The notes: generated from the letters alone by a model not told the origin. A DNA stretch of 6,307 nucleotides from Bacteroidales bacterium (GCA_007125275.1 SLDN01000151.1:1-6307); one strand, 5' to 3'. Numbered from the stretch's first letter, positions 1 through 6,307 are shown. Made by a program: numbers and translations.

Positions 1-499
1 CGCGTTTTTCCTCCCGCTCACCATTTAACGGGCCGGGTTGGATGACCACCACCTTCACGAAAGGCAAAGCCTTGACATCCCGCTCCAGCTCACCCTTTAT
101 CCGTGTATAAAATAATGGCGAACTGGCTTTTGCTCCTACTGAAGAAACCAGCACGAGTACCGGCACATTGTTGCCGGCAGCAGCGGCTGCAAACTGATAC
201 TGGTAGTCGTAGTCAACACGCTTTTGGGCTTCTTTGCTGCCGGCCTTGCTCCTCGTGGTGCCCAGGCTCGAAAACAGCACGTCGCCATTTACCAGGTGCT
301 GCCACTGCTCCGGCTTTTCAAAATCAATGATGTGCTCCTCAAGTTTTGAATCAGCAAGGCCTGTTGTGCGTCGCACAAAAACGATGACTTTCCCGAAACG
401 GTCATCCTGCAATAACCTCTTAACCAGGTGCCTGCCAACAAGGCCGGTGGCACCAATAAGCAGGGCCGTGTTGTCTTTATTCTTTAAAATAGTTCCCAT
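1..499 (-). CDS. NAD(P)-binding Rossmann-fold protein, TIP30/HTATIP2-like atypical SDR (partial, C-terminus beyond left edge)
   Basis: I translated this by hand from the ATG at 499 leftwards; it gives 166 open codons and is cut by the window edge. An in-frame TAA lies 24-22 bases upstream with no other ATG in between, so the start is well fixed. The protein opens with a beta strand and the dinucleotide-binding glycine motif GATGLVG (residues 16-22). It continues with the family-typical SSLGTTRSKAGSKEA (77-91) and VDYDY (95-99), a VSSVGA strand (118-123), the YxxxK pair Y131/K135, and QPGPLNGER (154-162). The order LGTT-KAG-VDxDY-SSxGA-YxxxK-PGxLxGxR is that of the TIP30/HTATIP2 branch of atypical short-chain dehydrogenases. 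These bind NAD(P)H; the bacterial members have no agreed substrate. It is probably cytoplasmic, with no signal peptide. It follows rlmD on the same strand after 181 bases, so co-transcription is possible but not evident. A GAGGA stretch sits almost against the ATG, too close to be a standard ribosome-binding site. Family assignment is confident; specific function is unknown. Confidence 0.88.
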   Translation of the reverse strand, partial: MGTILKNKDNTALLIGATGLVGRHLVKRLLQDDRFGKVIVFVRRTTGLADSKLEEHIIDFEKPEQWQHLVNGDVLFSSLGTTRSKAGSKEAQKRVDYDYQYQFAAAAAGNNVPVLVLVSSVGAKASSPLFYTRIKGELERDVKALPFVKVVVIQPGPLNGEREEKR

Positions 500-563
500 T
501 TCCTCAAGTAGTTTAGTTGTTTAATTGTGAACTCCTTGTCTGTAGCAATTATTGATATCGCTA

Positions 564-600
564 TCTCTGTGTGCCTCTGTGTCTTCTCTGTGTGCCTCTG
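564..600. repeat. Short tandem direct repeat, 16-bp identical units with 21-bp period
   Basis: The 16-mer TCTCTGTGTGCCTCTG occurs at 564-579 and again, identically, at 585-600, separated by TGTCT. It lies in the 500-680 gap between the TIP30-like gene and rlmD. On the minus strand, the direction of both genes, it reads as a purine-rich CAGAGGCACACAGAG pattern preceded by TGATTTTG (608-601). That octamer is one base from the TAnnTTTG promoter box, and no convincing -33 box goes with it. Similar CAGAG-rich runs occur between genes in a range of bacteria, from memory and unchecked. The rest of the gap shows no open reading frame or strong hairpin. Role unknown. Confidence 0.7.
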
Positions 601-680
601 CAAAATCATACAATCAGAACAACACCGCATCAAAGCAAAGCACGAAAACACACTAAACCTGAACTGATCAGCGCTTCCTG

Positions 681-2099
681 CTAAACCCTTTCCATTAAAA
701 CCACATTCTCCACATGATGCGTATGAGGGAACATATCCACTGCCTGCGCTTTTTTTACCACATACCTCTTAGACAACAGCTCAATGTCGCGCGCCTGGGT
801 TGCGGGGTTGCAGCTGACATAAACGACACGGTCGGCACCACTGCTGATGATCTGTTTTATCACTTTGGGATGCATCCCTGCCCGCGGCGGATCGGTGATG
901 ATGACGTGAGGGTAGCCGTACTTATCCATCAGCTCACTGTTAAACACCTCTGCCATATCGCCGGCAAAGAAAGTCGCATTGCTGATTTCGTTCCTTTCTG
1001 CATTGACGTGGGCATGGGCCACTGCTTCATCGACATATTCTATACCGATGACCTTGTCGGCCTCACGGGCAAGAAAACAAGCGATGGTGCCTGCCCCGGT
1101 GTATAAGTCATAAACAACTTCGCGACCTGTAAGCCCGGCAAAGCTCCTGACGACCGAATACAGCCTGTAGGCCTGGTAAGAATTGGTCTGAAAAAAAGAC
1201 TTTGGCCCCACCTGAAAGCGCAATCCATCCATATGCTCTTCAAGAAAAGCTTTACCCCGCCAGATTTCAGGCTTTAGGTCAGCGATGCTGCTGTTCACCT
1301 TTGTGTTGACCATCCATGCCAATGAGGTTAAGTCCGGAAATCTTTGGTCTATAAAGGTCATCACTTTTTCGATGGCAGCTTTTTCACCCTGGCCAAAAAC
1401 CACGACCACCATCACTTCACCGGCAGGTGTATTCCTGATGATGAGGTTGCGCAGCAAGCCTTCATAAGTGCGTAAGTCAAAAAAAGACAAGCCCTCAGCA
1501 ACTGCAAATGCCTTGACAGCCAAACGTATGGCATTGGAGGGTTCAGCCTGCAGCCAGCACTTATCAATGTCGAGCACCTTGTCAAAATAGCCGGGGATGT
1601 GAAACCCCAGGGCATCCATGTCCGTTATTTTGTCTGATAGCTCTATCTCTTCAGGCGACAGCCACCGGCGATTGCTGAAGGTATACTCAAGCTTGTTGCG
1701 ATAAAACCGGGTGTGTTCAGAGGCGGCAATCGGCAGCACCTCAACATCTTCCATCGGCACCTTGCCAATTCTTGTCAGACTGTCTGTCACCTGCTGCTGC
1801 TTGACTGCGAGCTGCTTTTCATAGGGCAGATGCTGCCATTTGCACCCTCCGCAAAGTCCAAAATGGGAGCAGAAGGGCTTGGCGCGGTCATCTGATAACT
1901 TGTGCACGTGCCGGATAACGCCCTCCATAAAATTATTTTTGGACTTTTTTACCTGTACATCTACAATGTCGCCCGGTGCCGCAAAAGGCACAAACAACAC
2001 CTTGTCATCTACCCGTGCGAGGGCCTTCCCCTCAGCAGCCACGCCGGTTATTTCAACCTTTTCAAGCAATGGCAGGTCTCTTTTTTTCTTTCTTCCCAA
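681..2099 (-). CDS. rlmD: 23S rRNA (uracil-5-)-methyltransferase, RlmD/RumA family
   Basis: A 472-residue SAM-dependent enzyme that methylates C5 of a uridine in 23S rRNA (U1939 in the E. coli enzyme); it acts in the cytoplasm. An N-terminal TRAM RNA-binding domain covers about residues 7-66. Four cysteines fit the [4Fe-4S] site of RumA: C77, C83 and C86 in a C-x5-C-x2-C pattern, then C181. The methyltransferase domain carries FFQTN (302-306), the SAM motif DLYTGAGT (331-338), DPPRAG (403-408), the catalytic nucleophile C430 in SCNP, and the likely general base E464 in HHVENVVLMERV at the end. All key residues are present. The start is a TTG at 2099: no in-frame ATG lies between it and an upstream TAA, and MGRKKK is the usual opening in Bacteroidota homologues. 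It diverges from lysS across 87 bases with its own TAnnTTTG box. In this phylum, annotation cannot cleanly separate U1939 specificity from that of related m5U sites (RlmCD, TrmA), so the exact target base is inferred. No clear terminator is visible after its TAG stop. Confidence 0.95.
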   Translation of the reverse strand: MGRKKKRDLPLLEKVEITGVAAEGKALARVDDKVLFVPFAAPGDIVDVQVKKSKNNFMEGVIRHVHKLSDDRAKPFCSHFGLCGGCKWQHLPYEKQLAVKQQQVTDSLTRIGKVPMEDVEVLPIAASEHTRFYRNKLEYTFSNRRWLSPEEIELSDKITDMDALGFHIPGYFDKVLDIDKCWLQAEPSNAIRLAVKAFAVAEGLSFFDLRTYEGLLRNLIIRNTPAGEVMVVVVFGQGEKAAIEKVMTFIDQRFPDLTSLAWMVNTKVNSSIADLKPEIWRGKAFLEEHMDGLRFQVGPKSFFQTNSYQAYRLYSVVRSFAGLTGREVVYDLYTGAGTIACFLAREADKVIGIEYVDEAVAHAHVNAERNEISNATFFAGDMAEVFNSELMDKYGYPHVIITDPPRAGMHPKVIKQIISSGADRVVYVSCNPATQARDIELLSKRYVVKKAQAVDMFPHTHHVENVVLMERV

Positions 2100-2133
2100 A
2101 ACAATGTCAATTTATTCTACAACATTACAAATA

Positions 2134-2141
2134 CAAAAATA
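2134..2141 (-). promoter_or_regulatory. Candidate rlmD promoter, Bacteroidota -7 box
   Basis: Read on the minus strand, this is TATTTTTG, a perfect match to the Bacteroidota sigma-factor box TAnnTTTG. It lies 34 bases before the TTG start of rlmD, so transcription would begin near 2127. I see no TTTG at the expected -33 distance, so the call rests on one box in AT-rich DNA. Confidence 0.5.
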
Positions 2142-2148
2142 AGCGATA

Positions 2149-2174
2149 TTGATTAACTTTGCACGTTTAATCAA
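2149..2174. promoter_or_regulatory. Inverted repeat over the divergent rlmD/lysS promoter region (candidate operator or leader hairpin)
   Basis: TTGATTAA at 2149-2156 is the exact reverse complement of TTAATCAA at 2167-2174, with a 10-base spacer between them. The left arm overlaps the first three bases of the lysS promoter box, and the right arm falls at or just after its predicted transcription start. The left arm also lies just upstream of the rlmD box. Such a symmetric site could bind a dimeric regulator of both genes. The arms are AT-rich, so a stable RNA hairpin is less likely, and chance is possible in AT-rich DNA. Confidence 0.4.
2154..2161 (+). promoter_or_regulatory. Candidate lysS promoter, Bacteroidota -7 box
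   Basis: TAACTTTG matches TAnnTTTG exactly and is followed by GCAC. It lies 25 bases before the lysS ATG, which would give a 5' leader of about 20 bases. No TTTG or TTG is present about 19 bases upstream, so the -33 element is missing or degenerate. The box points away from the rlmD box, 12 bases to its left. Confidence 0.6.
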
Positions 2175-2186
2175 AGACTTATTGCC

Positions 2187-3920
2187 ATGCAGAAACTTAG
2201 TGAACAGGAACAGTTGCGGCGTGAAGCCTTGCAGGAGCTGCGAAATTTGGGCATAGACCCTTATCCTGCAAGCACATATGAGATCAACGCTGCGGCTGCG
2301 GATATATTAAAAAACTTTCCGGACGACAACAGCTTATTTCAGGATGTGCAGATTGCCGGGCGCATCATGAGCCGGCGCATCATGGGCAGCGCTTCTTTTG
2401 CAGAGCTCCAGGATGAGAGCGGCCGAATACAGATCTACTTCAATCGCGATGAGATCTGTCCCGGCGAGGACAAAACAATGTATAACACGGTTTTTAAGAG
2501 GCTGACCGACATCGGCGACATCATCGGGGTCAAGGGATTTGTGTTTACCACCAGAATGGGTGAGGTCACCATACACGTCAAGGAGTTCACCATCCTGTGC
2601 AAGTCGCTTCGCCCTTTGCCCATCGTGAAGGAAAAAGACGGGAAGGTATTTGACGCGTTTACCGACCCTGAGCAGCGTTACCGGCAGCGGCATCTCGATC
2701 TGATTGTCAATCCCGAAAACCGCGAGGTGTTCCGGCAACGGGCCAGATTGATACAGAGCATGCGTGACTATTTGCTTAACAGGGGTTACCTGGAAGTGGA
2801 AACTCCCGTGCTGCAACCCATTTATGGCGGGGCCGCAGCCAGGCCATTCAAGACTTACCACAACACACTGGACACAACTTTATATCTCAGGATCGCCAAC
2901 GAGCTATACCTCAAACGGCTTATTGTTGGTGGCTATGACGGGGTTTTTGAGTTTGCCAAGGACTTCCGCAATGAGGGGATGAGCCGTTTTCACAACCCTG
3001 AGTTCACACAGATGGAGCTCTATGTGGCCTACAAGGATTACGAATGGATGATGATGCTCGTGGAAGAGATGGTGGAAAAGATCGTGACGGATCTGCACGG
3101 CACAACAAAAGTACAAGTTGGTGATCACGAGATTGATTTTACACGGCCATGGAAGCGTTACAGCATGTATGAGGCCATTGCCCATTTCACAGGCACTGAT
3201 GTTTCAGAAATGGACGAGGCTGAGATGCGCAAATTTGCTGACAGCCTTGGTATTGCCACCGATGACAGCATGGGGCGCGGCAAGCTGATCGATGAGATAT
3301 TTGGCGAAAAGTGTGAGCCGAACCTGTTGCAGCCTACCTTTATCACGGATTATCCTGTGGAGATGTCGCCGCTGGCCAAGAAGCATCACAGCAAGCCGGG
3401 TTTGGTGGAGCGCTTTGAAGCCATCTGCAACGGGAAGGAGATCTGCAATGCTTTCAGCGAGCTGAACGACCCCATCGACCAGCGCCGGCGCTTTGAAGAG
3501 CAAATTGAGCTTGGCCGCAGGGGTGACCCCGAAGCCATGGTGCTCGATGAGGATTTCCTGAAAGCCATCGAAACAGGAATGCCACCAACGGCAGGGCTGG
3601 GCATCGGGATCGACAGGCTGGCAATGATCCTTACAAACAGGCCCAGCATACAGGACGTGCTATTCTTCCCGCAAATGCGCCCCGAAAAGTCGGCAAGCGC
3701 GAGCACTGCTGCCCATGAGTTCGTTCACGCAGGCATTCCCGAACAATGGGCAAAGCTCATCGAACAAGCCGGTTACACTGACAGTGCATCACTGAAAGAA
3801 GCAAATCCAAACAAACTGTTCAATCAATTATGCGGACTGCGGAAAAAGCTGAAAATTAGTGATCCCCCACCAAAACCCGAAGAGGTCAAAGAATGGATCA
3901 GTGGCACTCAAACTGAATAA
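2187..3920 (+). CDS. lysS: Lysyl-tRNA synthetase, class II, with C-terminal extension
   Basis: Charges tRNA-Lys with lysine using ATP, in the cytoplasm; essential for translation. The 577-residue protein has an N-terminal OB-fold anticodon-binding domain at about 53-140, whose core reads [22 protein letters not shown]. The class II catalytic core runs from about 175 to 500. Motif 1 is around [12 protein letters not shown] (200-211), motif 2 is [18 protein letters not shown] (260-277), and motif 3 is [11 protein letters not shown] (470-480). [12 protein letters not shown] (418-429) is also typical of LysRS. E. coli LysS has about 505 residues and normally ends just after FPxMRPE, which is at 495-500 here. 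About 77 further residues follow: a Ser/Ala-rich linker, then a helical segment (517-572) resembling helix-hairpin-helix modules, as in other Bacteroidota LysS. The ATG at 2187 fits the family start and lacks a Shine-Dalgarno sequence, as is common in this phylum. GH3 follows 55 bases downstream on the same strand, with no obvious terminator between. Confidence 0.97.
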   Translation: MQKLSEQEQLRREALQELRNLGIDPYPASTYEINAAAADILKNFPDDNSLFQDVQIAGRIMSRRIMGSASFAELQDESGRIQIYFNRDEICPGEDKTMYNTVFKRLTDIGDIIGVKGFVFTTRMGEVTIHVKEFTILCKSLRPLPIVKEKDGKVFDAFTDPEQRYRQRHLDLIVNPENREVFRQRARLIQSMRDYLLNRGYLEVETPVLQPIYGGAAARPFKTYHNTLDTTLYLRIANELYLKRLIVGGYDGVFEFAKDFRNEGMSRFHNPEFTQMELYVAYKDYEWMMMLVEEMVEKIVTDLHGTTKVQVGDHEIDFTRPWKRYSMYEAIAHFTGTDVSEMDEAEMRKFADSLGIATDDSMGRGKLIDEIFGEKCEPNLLQPTFITDYPVEMSPLAKKHHSKPGLVERFEAICNGKEICNAFSELNDPIDQRRRFEEQIELGRRGDPEAMVLDEDFLKAIETGMPPTAGLGIGIDRLAMILTNRPSIQDVLFFPQMRPEKSASASTAAHEFVHAGIPEQWAKLIEQAGYTDSASLKEANPNKLFNQLCGLRKKLKISDPPPKPEEVKEWISGTQTE

Positions 3921-3934
3921 CCCATAGGTTTTCG

Positions 3935-3942
3935 TATATTTA
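3935..3942 (+). promoter_or_regulatory. Candidate promoter for the GH3-lysE unit, near-consensus -7 box
   Basis: TATATTTA matches seven of the eight positions of TAnnTTTG and sits in TTTTCGTATATTTAC, a context like many Bacteroidota promoters. It lies 33 bases before the preferred GH3 ATG, in the 55-base gap after lysS. No -33 TTG is visible, since that position falls inside the end of lysS. The pair could be transcribed from here, by read-through from lysS, or both. Confidence 0.4.
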
Positions 3943-3975
3943 CATTTCTTCATTCGGTTGAAAAAATAAGTGTCT

Positions 3976-5517
3976 ATGCCCATTTTAGGTTCCATCATCA
4001 AACGAGCCATTGAGCTGCGCGGCAAGATGCCCGCAATTTTTCAGTGGCGCAACCCGGAGAAAGCTCAGAAAAAAGAGCTGAGGAAGTTGCTGAGTAAAGC
4101 TGCAAGCACGGCTTTTGGTGAACATTACGGCTTCGAAGACATGCTGAACAGCAAAAACCTCCTTAACACCTATCGCAACCGTGTGCCCATACACGACTAT
4201 GATGACATTTTCAAAGACTGGTGGTACAGAACATTGAACGGTGAACCTTATGTTTGCTGGCCCGGAAAGGTGCGCTACTTTGCGCTCAGCTCAGGCACCT
4301 CCGGCGCGTCGAGCAAGCATATACCGATAACCACCGCCATGCTCAAAGCCATAAAAAAAACCAGCGTAAAGCAAATATTTTCACTGGCAAGGTTTGATTT
4401 CCCAAAGTCGTTTTATGAAAAAGGGATACTCATGCTTGGAGGAAGTACGCATCTTAACTACAACGGAACTTACTTTGAAGGCGATCTGTCGGGCATCACC
4501 ACAAAGAATATCCCATTCTGGTTTCAGCACTTCTATAAGCCAGGCAAAAGAATCTCCAAGGAGCGCGACTGGCCAACAAAACTCAACGAGATCATCGCAA
4601 AGGCTAAAAATTGGGACATTGGTATCATTGTAGGTGTGCCGGCATGGTGGCAGATTCTGATCGAAAAGATCATTGATCATTACAAGGCTGACAACATCCA
4701 CGATATATGGCCAAACCTTTCCATATTTGTTCACGGTGGCGTATCATTCGGTCCTTATGTAAAAGGCTTTGAAAAACTGCTGGGCAAACCGCTCACTTAT
4801 ATTGAAACATATCTTGCCTCCGAAGGTTTCATTGCTTTCCAAAGCAGACCGAACACCAATGGAATGCAGATGGTGCTCGATAATGGCATATTTTATGAAT
4901 TTATCCCGTTTAACAGTGATAACTTTGATGCACATGGTGAATTGCTTTCAGGTGCAAAAGCATTAAGCATCAGCGAAGTAGAAGAAGGGCAGGATTATGC
5001 CTTGTTGTTGAGTTCCTGTGCCGGCGCATGGCGCTACATGATTGGAGACGTCATTAAATTCATCAATCTCGAAAAGCAGGAGATCATCATCACAGGCCGT
5101 ACCAAGCACTTTCTGAACCTTTGTGGTGAGCATATGTCGGTCGAAAACATGAACATGGCCGTAAAAATGGCTGAAGACCAGCTGAATATTGAAGTGCGTG
5201 AATTCACTGTCGCCGGAATCAAACACGGCAGCATGTTTGCACATAAGTGGTTCATTGGCACCAACAATGAGGTTGACCCCGAGCTTCTGAAAAACCAAAT
5301 TGATGAAAACCTGAAAATGCTGAACGACGATTATCGTGTCGAAAGAATCGCTGCGATAAGAGATGTGGTTGTAAAGGTACTTCCTTGCAGTGCATTCTAC
5401 GACTGGATGCGTTTAAAAGGGAAAGAAGGAGCCCAAAACAAATTTCCACGGGTTATCAAAGACCGTGTACTTGCAGACTGGGAATCATATTTGCAATCAA
5501 AGGGATATGTGATGTAA
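3976..5517 (+). CDS. GH3-family acyl acid-amido synthetase (auxin-responsive promoter protein family)
   Basis: A 513-residue member of the GH3 branch of the ANL adenylating superfamily. Plant GH3 enzymes activate a carboxylic acid (jasmonate, auxin, benzoates) with ATP and join it to an amino acid; the substrates of bacterial members are largely unknown. The ATP-binding motifs are present in order: SSGTSGASSKHIP (105-117), YLASEGF (279-285, the YxxSE motif), and RYMIGDVI (353-360). ITGRTKHFLNLCGEHMSVENM (372-392) leads into the C-terminal lid domain, and GAQNKFPR (485-492) is close to the GGQNKxPR stretch common in bacterial members. Length is typical and no key motif is missing. No signal peptide or membrane segment is seen, so it is probably cytosolic. 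I chose the ATG at 3976 (MPILGSIIKR) because homologues commonly begin MPxL. An in-frame GTG at 3970 would add two residues. A LysE-type exporter begins 3 bases after the TAA, implying shared transcription and perhaps export of the product. Base composition is a little more AT-rich than lysS. Confidence 0.9.
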   Translation: MPILGSIIKRAIELRGKMPAIFQWRNPEKAQKKELRKLLSKAASTAFGEHYGFEDMLNSKNLLNTYRNRVPIHDYDDIFKDWWYRTLNGEPYVCWPGKVRYFALSSGTSGASSKHIPITTAMLKAIKKTSVKQIFSLARFDFPKSFYEKGILMLGGSTHLNYNGTYFEGDLSGITTKNIPFWFQHFYKPGKRISKERDWPTKLNEIIAKAKNWDIGIIVGVPAWWQILIEKIIDHYKADNIHDIWPNLSIFVHGGVSFGPYVKGFEKLLGKPLTYIETYLASEGFIAFQSRPNTNGMQMVLDNGIFYEFIPFNSDNFDAHGELLSGAKALSISEVEEGQDYALLLSSCAGAWRYMIGDVIKFINLEKQEIIITGRTKHFLNLCGEHMSVENMNMAVKMAEDQLNIEVREFTVAGIKHGSMFAHKWFIGTNNEVDPELLKNQIDENLKMLNDDYRVERIAAIRDVVVKVLPCSAFYDWMRLKGKEGAQNKFPRVIKDRVLADWESYLQSKGYVM

Positions 5518-5520
5518 TAT

Positions 5521-6150
5521 ATGACAAGAGCAATATTAGAAGGAGCATTCCTGGGTTTATCCCTGGCATTCCTTGTCGGACCTACATTTATTTCACTGAT
5601 ACAGACAAGCATTCAGCGAGGATTCAAAGCTGGTGTTCAATTCGCAATCGGCATTTCCCTCAGCGACATCAGCCTGATTGCTCTTAGCTACCTTGGGCTG
5701 CTACAGATATTCAGCAGTGCGCAACAACACCTCACACTTGGTATTGTCGGGGGCAGTATCCTCATCGCTTTCGGCATCATTACGTTCAAAAGAAATTATT
5801 CCATCCCCACACATATCCCGATCACTGCAAGAGTCAGCTCCGGAAGGTTCTTTAAATACTTTACAAAAGGATTTCTGCTCAACATCCTGAATCCATTTTT
5901 GCTGATTTTCTGGATCGGTGTGATGGGGCTTGTAAGCGCAAAATACACCATCCCCTCCAAAGAAGTGCAAGTCTTTTTCAGTGCATGCATTGTCACTGTT
6001 TTCAGCACAGATCTTGTTAAAGTAATCATTTCCAGAAAGATAGGAGAGAATCTTAACAAAAAAAAGCTAAAACTGCTGAACCGTTTTGCCGGAAGCATGC
6101 TGATCCTTTTTGGAATCATCCTGATCTTGCGGGTCATGTTTTTTTTATAG
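5521..6150 (+). CDS. LysE/RhtB-family amino-acid-type exporter
   Basis: A 209-residue inner-membrane protein of the LysE translocator family, whose studied members export lysine, arginine, threonine, homoserine or related small molecules by proton exchange. Hydrophobic segments are visible at about 5-27, 38-62, 70-89, 116-140, 147-170 and 188-208, the usual six of the family. The first segment carries the signature LVGPTFISLIQTSIQRGFKAG (18-38), followed by the conserved GISLSD (44-49), and the fourth carries KGFLLNILNPFLLIFWIG (116-133). Lys/Arg-rich loops at about 90-116 and 172-188 fit cytoplasmic sides. The start is the ATG at 5521, 3 bases after the GH3 stop, with AAAGGGA about 14 bases upstream as a weak ribosome-binding site. 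Length is normal and the frame is intact. The substrate cannot be told from sequence. The tight link to GH3 suggests an amino acid conjugate or its parts, though detoxifying amino acid export is an alternative. Confidence 0.92.
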   Translation: MTRAILEGAFLGLSLAFLVGPTFISLIQTSIQRGFKAGVQFAIGISLSDISLIALSYLGLLQIFSSAQQHLTLGIVGGSILIAFGIITFKRNYSIPTHIPITARVSSGRFFKYFTKGFLLNILNPFLLIFWIGVMGLVSAKYTIPSKEVQVFFSACIVTVFSTDLVKVIISRKIGENLNKKKLKLLNRFAGSMLILFGIILILRVMFFL

Positions 6151-6159
6151 AAAACATCT

Positions 6160-6189
6160 AAAAAGAGACAGCGAACTGTTTTCTTTTTT
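6160..6189 (+). terminator. Probable intrinsic terminator after the GH3-lysE unit
   Basis: A hairpin begins 10 bases after the lysE-family stop. AGAGACAG (6164-6171) pairs with CTGTTTT (6176-6182) around a CGAA loop, giving seven pairs next to the loop of which two are G-U. After one A-C mismatch, four more A-U pairs follow. A run of six T ends at 6189. The stem is weak in GC but correctly placed, and the downstream gene starts about 95 bases later. Confidence 0.5.
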
Positions 6190-6191
6190 GT

Positions 6192-6207
6192 AAAAAAAAA
6201 AAAAAAA
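6192..6207. repeat. A16 homopolymer tract
   Basis: Sixteen consecutive A residues follow the candidate terminator, after GT. The tract is non-coding and lies between the lysE-family gene and gltX. On the minus strand it is a T16 run, so with the hairpin region it could also stop transcription arriving from the right. The exact length may be uncertain, since such runs are prone to sequencing error and slippage. Confidence 0.8.
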
Positions 6208-6283
6208 TGGCACACCCATGTTGTGTAGGCAATTCATGATTTGTCTTTACGAACCACGAAAAACGATTAAAAAACATACCCCC

Positions 6284-6307
6284 ATGAATATCCGCGTAAG
6301 ATTTGCA
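6284..6307 (+). CDS. gltX: Start of glutamyl-tRNA synthetase (partial, 8 codons, runs off right edge)
   Basis: The ATG at 6284 opens MNIRVRFA up to the window end. Glutamyl-tRNA synthetases characteristically begin M-x-I-R-V-R-F-A-P-S-P-T-G, where the R and the following motif bind glutamate and ATP. The eight visible residues match that opening exactly, but nothing beyond can be checked. The 133 bases between the lysE-family stop and this ATG hold the terminator and A16 tract. They also hold a weak promoter candidate: TTG at 6221-6223, then 18 bases, then TGTCTTTA at 6242-6249. The leader just before the ATG is A-rich, with no Shine-Dalgarno sequence. Another family beginning with the same eight residues is possible but unlikely. 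Confidence 0.7.

Noticed and set aside
103..524. Two plus-strand open frames in the left part of the window
   Set aside because: They lie antisense to the clearly conserved TIP30-like gene on the minus strand and their translations show no family features.
2334..2861. A 175-codon minus-strand open frame inside lysS
   Set aside because: It is fully antisense to conserved LysS sequence, with no recognisable domain and no promoter of its own.
3970..3975. GTG start for the GH3 gene, two codons upstream of the ATG
   Set aside because: MPILGS fits the usual start of bacterial homologues, and ATG is favoured over GTG when only two residues differ.
5796..6215. A 139-codon minus-strand open frame starting near the A16 tract
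   Set aside because: Its first residues (FFFFFTKKK) come from the homopolymer, and the rest is antisense to the membrane segments of the LysE-family gene.
6211..6225. ACAC...GTGT pairing before gltX as a second hairpin
   Set aside because: Only four base pairs with a seven-base loop; too weak to call.
1..6307. A defence system, CRISPR array, mobile element, tRNA or rRNA gene
   Set aside because: I looked on both strands for repeat-spacer patterns, terminal inverted repeats, transposase or nuclease motifs and tRNA-like folds, and saw none. All long frames are explained by conserved housekeeping or metabolic families.

Overview
The window looks like ordinary chromosomal DNA from a member of the Bacteroidota, probably of the Bacteroidales type. 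Three things point there: promoter-like TAnnTTTG boxes in front of genes that lack clear Shine-Dalgarno sequences, a lysyl-tRNA synthetase with a roughly 75-residue C-terminal extension of the kind found in this phylum, and an RlmD-type methyltransferase with the usual MGRKKK opening. GC content is moderate: two 60-base samples gave about 55% in lysS and about 45% in the GH3 gene.

Layout. On the minus strand, positions 1-499 hold the 5' part of a TIP30/HTATIP2-like NAD(P)-binding protein that runs off the left edge. A 181-base gap (500-680) carries a 21-base-period direct repeat. Next comes a complete minus-strand rlmD (681-2099, TTG start), an rRNA m5U methyltransferase with an Fe-S cluster. 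rlmD and the plus-strand lysS (2187-3920) diverge from an 87-base gap with back-to-back promoter boxes and a perfect 8-bp inverted repeat that overlaps the lysS box. Downstream of lysS, on the same strand, are a GH3-family acyl acid-amido synthetase (3976-5517) and, 3 bases after its stop, a LysE-family membrane exporter (5521-6150). A hairpin followed by a T-tract (6160-6189) probably ends this unit. The last 24 bases encode MNIRVRFA, which matches the start of glutamyl-tRNA synthetase (gltX).

Function. Three of the genes concern translation (rlmD, lysS and the start of gltX). Between lysS and gltX sits the least understood part, the GH3-lysE pair. GH3 enzymes adenylate a carboxylic acid and couple it to an amino acid, and LysE-type carriers export amino acids and related small molecules. 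A make-and-export pair is therefore a reasonable hypothesis, but neither substrate can be read from the sequence. I see no tRNA, rRNA, CRISPR array, insertion sequence, phage gene or defence system.
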